Below are positions 58,500-64,000 of a stretch of DNA of 64,000 bases, piece by piece. The notes beneath the pieces are model-generated. The model was not told the origin of the DNA and ran no database searches. It saw nothing but the letters and a program-made list of their open reading frames with translations. The first letter of the stretch is position 1; each line of letters opens with the position of its first letter. The translations under genes and the position numbers were made by a program. Source of the DNA: Physcomitrium patens (Eukaryota > Streptophyta > Bryopsida > Funariales > Funariaceae); assembly GCF_000002425.4 (NCBI RefSeq), contig NC_037266.1:3729350-3793349 (forward strand), in the 5' to 3' direction.

Positions 58500-59812
58500 G
58501 GATCTTTACGTTCCCCTTCAATCAAGGCTCGAGAAACAGACACCCAACCTTTACTTTTGACTTTAAAGTGGAGATTCTAAAAGGAGAGGGAATAGGACCT
58601 TCAGGGAGGGGAAGTTTAGTTCCCCCCCCCCCTGGCGTTCATTGATGGAGAGTGATCCAAATTTAAAAGGGGAAAGGCAAAGCGGATCGAATGCCTTCGC
58701 AGTCAATGTTCACACCGTAGCCATATCTAGGAGTAGGGCACATTCCACAAGACAAAGATATAGTAACAGAAGAAGAAGAAGAAAGAAGGGCATCTATCCC
58801 CCGCCATGCAAACCCCACCCGACCCGCGCCCGACCCGTCCTCTGACAGACAACACAGGCACACCCACTCGCATACAAAGGTCGTTAAGTGAGAGCAGCCC
58901 ACCAAGAAGGGCATATCCATAAACCGCTGTGTGAAAAGGGGTATAGAACTGGGCGGGAAAAAGTCAGGGGGGAAGCAAGGACGAAACTCCTCCCCCCCGC
59001 GCGGGGCCACGTCACAGGCTCCCCTTGAGCACTTCCCTCCAGTGAAACTCTGCAACTCTTCTTAGAAACGAGCCACGTAGAAATTAGAAACACTGGCGCG
59101 GGGTGAAAAACCCGACACAGGAACCAAAACCAGACCGGGAAAGGGAGGGAGAAAGAAAGAAAGGGACAGGGAGGGCAAAAAGGGCGGGGAAATGCGCAAT
59201 AAGGCGGGGCTGGTGACAATGCTGGTGACGACGCTGGTGATGCCCGCCGGAGCCTTCGAGCCTTGGAGCCTCGTCTCCGTTGCTGAGCTTCTTCACCATG
59301 AGGAGAAAAAACCAAAAAGAAGAAAGAACAAAGCCTCCCGTTCCCTCCCTCCATCGAATAACCAAACAAACAAACATACAAACCAGGCACCAGTCCTCAC
59401 TTGCCTCAGCTGTTCCGCTAATCATCGTCAACCGCAGCCCTCTCTGTCTGTCTTGATTTCATTCCATTTAGTGGTCTCGCGCACCGGAGATTTAATTCCC
59501 TTAATTTTCTGTGCTGGTTGTGTTTGGTTTTCTCGTTTTGCTTCACGTTTTGCGGGGTGAGGCGGTTGTGGTAGTTAGACCCGGGGTTGGTGTGTGTGTG
59601 TGTGTATGTATGTAGCGGGATTGACCAGGAGTTGTGAGTAGTTTGACGTCGGGGATTGGCGGTGTGGAGAATGTGGACGGCGTGAGAAGTGTTTTTATTT
59701 GTGGTATTATTTTTTGTGGAGATAATTTGTGGAGGTGTTATTTAGCGCGGCTGGAAGTTTGGTGGGAGGGGGACGAGTGTGGTTAAGTGGACTGTTGGCG
59801 AGGTGAGGCGAA
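58500..59812 (+). promoter_or_regulatory. Promoter and 5' UTR region of MBD copy 2
   Basis: GC-rich stretch with a C run at about 58622-58634, a GAA tract near 58768-58788 and (GT)n near 59589-59605. A diverged counterpart of the copy 1 leader occurs near 59420-59450. Long reverse-strand frames (58663-59055, 58884-59390, 59084-59431) are low-complexity products of GC-rich leader, not genes. The transcription start is not identifiable by eye. Confidence 0.4.
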
Positions 59813-62800
59813 ATGGGCAGCCCGGAGGCCGTGGGAACGCCGGGAAGTGCGTTTGAGGACCTTACTGGAGTCCTGCAAGGGTGGAAGCGCAAGGTCCGTA
59901 GAGCTACAAAATCCCACACCTTGATTGAGAAAGTTCAGGAATCTTGCTTATGACATGGATTTCAAACGCTCATTAGCTTCAGCAATGTTTGCCGTTGGAC
60001 TTGCACTTGTGAGATGGCCATGTGGTTTGGGACGTCTTGGCTGAGGTGGAGATTGCTTTGGAAGGCGCGCGGGTGGTGGTATTGAATGTGGTTGTTCAGG
60101 ATGTTGCGGGTTGCGCATCTCATATGGTAGGGTAGGGTACGAATTTGGCGAGGAGGGGTTGGGGCCAGCGTATTCTGTCGTGTCGAGCGTGGCGGTAGAG
60201 AGCGCGAAGTTTCTGTTGAGTGTGGAAGTTGGTTTCAGGGGCATGGGTGGTCGGTGTTGCGGTAGTTGGTAAAAATCGAGGCGCGGGTGTAGGAAAGGTG
60301 CGTGGTATGGTGCAGTGGGAGGCTGTAGTGCGGCGTGTAGCGGAGGATGTGTGTTGGAAGAGGAGAGTCGTAGTTATGTTTGGGTGGGAATGGGTGAAGA
60401 CTAGGAGGAGGGAACATTGAGGGGGAGTAGCAGATCGCATCGGGAAAGGCAGAATCCGGGTAGTTCTTGCAATGGTTGGTGGTCAAATTTGTAAGCTTGG
60501 TCGTTCGTGACGTGAGGTGTGCTGATCACATAGCGCTGCAGACCTTCCGATATCTTAGCCTTTTCGATGGTTTCAAGATGTTCCGTTCAATCGAGGTTGA
60601 CGAACATGGCTCGAATTATAGTTTATGCGACGAACTTTTCGTAGAGTTCTGACAATCGGGTGCAGCATGACAAGTCTCTGTTATGGATAGTAACGTCGGC
60701 TGGATGTCATGTGAGGCGTCATTGGGGTTTGAGAGTATCTTTTCTGTACCCTGGGATTGTGATGTGGTTTGACCGTATCTTTGCAAAATGCAAGACTTCA
60801 TATTCTTGCTTTCTAACTCCGGACGACGGTTGTGTATCCTACTCATCTTAGTTGACGAATGTCTTCGACTCCCTCGGTCGTCGGTGATGGTCGTATGCCC
60901 TGCCTTGATTGCTTGGCGGCGGTATGCAAAAACTTTCGGTTTCCCGTGGAGGTGTCCTAGACGCAGCCTGTGCCACTTCTTAGACGCTTATCGTCCAAGC
61001 GCAGGATTTTTCGTTCTCTGAACACCTTCGCGCACCCGCTTAGTTCTACTGTAGGCGCACGCCACGACCACGGGAAGTTAAGCTCTAACTTCGCCTGTGG
61101 TGTTTTTCGGTCCCTGAACGCGACCCGAATGGCGCGTGGTTGGGGTTTCGCCAACCATCTGGTTTGGTGGACATCCTGGGGGCTGGTCATGCACTCCGTC
61201 GCTTCTTTTTGGATGTCAGAAACCAATCATGGAGGGACTTGTTCGTTAACAGGTGTAATAAGTGAGCAGCATCAACGAAGCATGACGTGATCATCATGTT
61301 GCTGGGGGCTTTTCGTTTCCTGAATATTCTCCCATCCTCTTTCATCTCGTAGCTCGCGAAACTTGGGATCCTGCGCAGACTTTGAAATTACCTCGCTACG
61401 GGTACGAGTTTCGACGAGCTACATTGCAAACGTTTTAGTTACTCCGCTGTTCGGACAATTTGTATCAGACGTCATCCTGCGTTTATTTTGTGTGAACCCT
61501 GCAAAGTGTTCGCCAGTGGGGGCTGGGTATACCTTTTCACGGTTGTGGTGGCTTGATGCCCGTTTGCGAAATTGCGGGTATCACATACTGCCATTAATAC
61601 TTATTACCGTTACCTTGAAAAGTCGAACGTTTGATTCAGAAATAAACGGTTTCGCGCTCATATCCAAAACCTTAGATGTATTCTTGTTTGAGATATCTAT
61701 TTCCTGATGATACTGTTCCGAATTGGAGCAATCGTGCGGATCGCGATTAATTCGGGACGACTTTGCGAATGAGAATGTAGCATGTTATATAATCTTTTTG
61801 TTGTGCTTTCTGTTGATTAGGTCATGAGTTGAAATTGGTTAAGGTAATACTGAAGCATAGACATATTTTTGATACGGTTGAACTATCTCATAGTGGTATT
61901 GTCTTTTTGTGCCTACTTTAGATGTTGATTTCCTATTGGTACACCTGTTAATGCTTTGAAGGTGTCTGGGAAGAAAGGCGGCACCCCAAAGAAGAAGGAC
62001 GTGACTTTTGTGGCTCCTGATGGCGAAGAAGTGAAGAACAAGAGGCAACTGGATAAATATCTGAAAGCTCATCCAGGAACGTTGTCTGCGAAGGATTTTG
62101 ATTGGGTTGTTCCAGGTAAGGACACTTGACCTCCTTGATCGTGTGCTTGCATCTGCCATGTGGTGTGTTTAGTTATTATTTCAATGATCAGTATTATATG
62201 TATCACGCACGTCGATGTGTTCAGAGAGAACAAATTGAATACATGGTTTTTAGAATTCCAAATTGATTACATCAGTCGTCTTTCAGAAGCAACCCTCAGG
62301 GCAGCAGAAATCGGTTATGGTGTCGTAGGTTTAGATGGATAGACATAATGTGTAGATTCGTCCGGAAAGGCAGATGTCACCGAAAAGGCGTTGGCATTGC
62401 TTATAAGTATTCTTGCATCCTTTGCCACCAATTCATTATATCTGGGGTGGTAACATGGTTTTTATTTATGAGACAATGTTAGTACTGTGTTTCAAATGTA
62501 TGAGTACTCCGTGATTTCTCTAGGGCAATTGATTCATCCTTATTAAGCAGTTGCTTGTTCTTTAGAAGGGTTGATGATGCCGTGGCACTTGGGCGAGAGG
62601 GACCGCGTGAACTCGATGTATTTGAGGTTCTTACACGGCGCTTGTGTTGTTGCATTGTGAAGCTGGCGATGCTGTCACCCCCACGGAAAATCGGAGAAGA
62701 TCTGCAAGACTGAATTCCAAGGGCCGGCCTTCCACCGAAGGCGTTGATGAAGACACCGAGCTGAAACAGCCCGTGGTCAAGAGGTCAAGGAAGAGCCGTG

Positions 62801-63520
62801 ACAACGGAAAGGACGAAAGCGATGGTGGGTGGTGGTTTTGGTGCTTGAGGGTGTGGGGTGTGGACGAGTGACGTGTTGGTTTCCCGCTGAGGTTGGGGGT
62901 CGTACAGAAGGGTGTGTCTGTTCAGTGATGTTGGGCCAAGATGGGGGTGGGACTGGTATTGGAAGGACTGAATGATGTGGTGATGGTGTGTGGCAGCGGG
63001 TGCAGGCAAGGACGACGGCGACGTGAACGCAGTGACGAAGAATGGAGTCCACGAGCCTGCAGAGAAGAAAGTGGAGGAGAAGGAAGCCATGGATGTGGAC
63101 GCCCGCAAGGCGGAGGGTGGTGGTGAGGAGGAAGGCAAGGACGTGACGACGGAATCGGCGAGTGATAAAGTCGAGGACGAGAAGGTGGTGTCGGAGGGGA
63201 TCGACGTTGAGAAGCCCGTGGAGGCTGCGACGGAGGCATCGACAAAAGGCGAGGGGGAGTCCAAGGTGGTGTCGGAGGGGATCGACGTCGAGAAGCCCGT
63301 GGAGGCTGCGACGGAGGCATCGACGAAAGGCGAGGGGAAATCGAAGGTGGAGGGCAAAGGAGTGGGGAACGGCGACGCAGAGAAGGCGAGCGAAGAGGCT
63401 GGCGAAAAAGTGGAAGTGGCGGAGGAGGCCCGGTCCGAGGACACCCCTGCGACGATCGGAGAAGTCGGGAAGCCTGAGGCTGTGGAAGCTCCGGGTGCAG
63501 AGGCGGAGGCAGTCGCCTAG
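59813..63520 (+). CDS. MBD10/11-like methyl-CpG-binding-domain protein, copy 2 (complete)
   Basis: Exons 59813-59893, 61962-62115, 62663-62824 and 62997-63520 join in frame to 306 residues plus stop, with GT/AG introns. Residues 1-27 lead into GWKRK. Exon 2 gives GKKGGTPKKKDVTFVAPDGE, then NKRQLDKYLKAHPG and FDWVVP, the plant MBD10/11-type domain (about residues 20-78). Exon 3 adds TENRRRSARLNSKGRPS, the basic RRSAR segment seen after the domain in that group, and a KRSRK nuclear-localisation-like patch. The acidic, Glu/Lys/Ala-rich tail carries the 27-residue duplication. Exon 1 is seven codons shorter than in copy 1. The last intron offers two acceptors 9 nt apart (62997 or 63006), changing three residues. 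Function by homology: nuclear chromatin reader. Confidence 0.9.
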
Positions 63521-64000
63521 GAGGCAGGGTCTGTGCAGCAGGGTGTAGAGAGGAGAGCGAATGCACGCAAAGTAGCGTTTGGGGACGCCGAGGCAGAGCG
63601 AGCGTCCAATGCATGGATGGTAGAAGGATGGTAGCGGCGAGAGCATCTCTTCTGGCATGCGGAGGATGGGACGGAGGTTGGCGTGGAGCTTGCAGCTCTG
63701 GGGCCGACGGGTGGTAGGATGTCGGGATGGTGGTTGTATGTAAGCGTGGCAAGTGGGGCAAGGGTGGCCGAGGAGGAGTGAGGTATGTTGATGAACAGAG
63801 GCGCAAGGACACACTCCAGGCGGTCGAAGCGCGGGGGAGGTAGAGAACGGGTAGAGGGGGACGGCGGAGTGATACAAGCAGGATGCATGGTTGTTGGGGT
63901 GTGGAGATAGAGAAGGTTGATGGCAAGTGTGAACCGTGCAGCAGACAGTTGCGGTATTTTGTGATATTTGTGTGGTCAGGAAGATTGCAGTCCCTCATGT
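60044..64000 (+). repeat. Segmental duplicate of 23731-27033 (MBD gene body and 3' flank)
   Basis: Offset is 36313 for about 60075-60552, 36325 for about 60715-62094 and 36967 for 62837-64000. Between the first two blocks lies an unrelated 150-165 bp in each copy. The last block shows no difference by eye through to the window end. The 63521-64000 part is 3' UTR or flank. Confidence 0.85.
63185..63346 (+). repeat. 81-bp tandem duplication in MBD copy 2 tail
   Basis: Units 63185-63265 and 63266-63346 correspond exactly to 26218-26379 of copy 1, so the duplication predates the split or has been homogenised. Confidence 0.9.

Noticed and set aside
58884..59390. 168-codon minus-strand open frame before MBD copy 2
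   Set aside because: Low-complexity translation of a GC-rich leader; no counterpart upstream of copy 1 and no recognisable domain.
1..64000. tRNA or rRNA genes
   Set aside because: No cloverleaf-like sequence or rRNA-like block was noticed by eye; a covariance-model scan would be needed to exclude short RNA genes.

Overview
The window is nuclear DNA of a land plant. It holds spliced genes with GT/AG introns, plant-type stomatin-like and methyl-CpG-binding-domain (MBD) proteins, Ty3/gypsy chromoviruses, a Ty1/copia element, and a tract of degenerate TTTAGGG-like units. Short GC-richer gene islands sit in very AT-rich, transposon-filled DNA. A bryophyte such as a moss would fit, but that is inference; nothing here fixes the species. 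All alignments and boundaries below were made by eye.

Layout. 1-1181: AT-rich, no gene. 1182-13056: a minus-strand chromovirus (family 1, 'M1') broken up by an unclassified 1.2-kb insert, a plus-strand family-1 chromovirus (4100-10425, 'element b') and a 1-kb repeat ('B1'). 13076-17088: a minus-strand family-1 LTR split by a Ty1/copia element (13487-16956) with a 5-bp target duplication. 17600-20059: an apparently intact four-exon gene for a mitochondrial stomatin-like protein of the SLP1/SLP2 type. 20060-22500: intergenic. 23479-26553: MBD10/11-like gene copy 1, with a 100-N gap. 26554-28230: its 3' flank, holding a perfect 26-bp inverted repeat. 28231-39811: AT-rich repeats with decayed family-1 pieces and two more B copies. 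39812-57348: a multi-level nest of retroelements. A plus-strand family-1 remnant contains a minus-strand family-2 gypsy element (40189-55463). That element contains a minus-strand family-3 chromovirus (47303-55131), which contains a 2.2-kb unclassified insert. 57349-58500: AT-rich. 59813-63520: MBD10/11-like gene copy 2, complete. Its 3' part and much of intron 1 look identical to copy 1, while the promoter and exon 1 do not.

Function. The host genes are one predicted mitochondrial membrane scaffold protein and two paralogous nuclear chromatin proteins. Everything else is retroelement debris. Most inactivating changes I could check against a family consensus or a sister copy are C-to-T or G-to-A, as expected from deamination of methylated cytosine. 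None of the retroelements appears able to encode its full set of enzymes.

The observations most worth following up are: the mosaic identity of the MBD pair; the B repeat family with its telomere-like array; a possible extra ORF between the chromodomain and the 3' LTR of family 1; the gag/pol frame arrangement shared by two family-1 copies; and the copia derivative whose two large internal deletions keep one reading frame.
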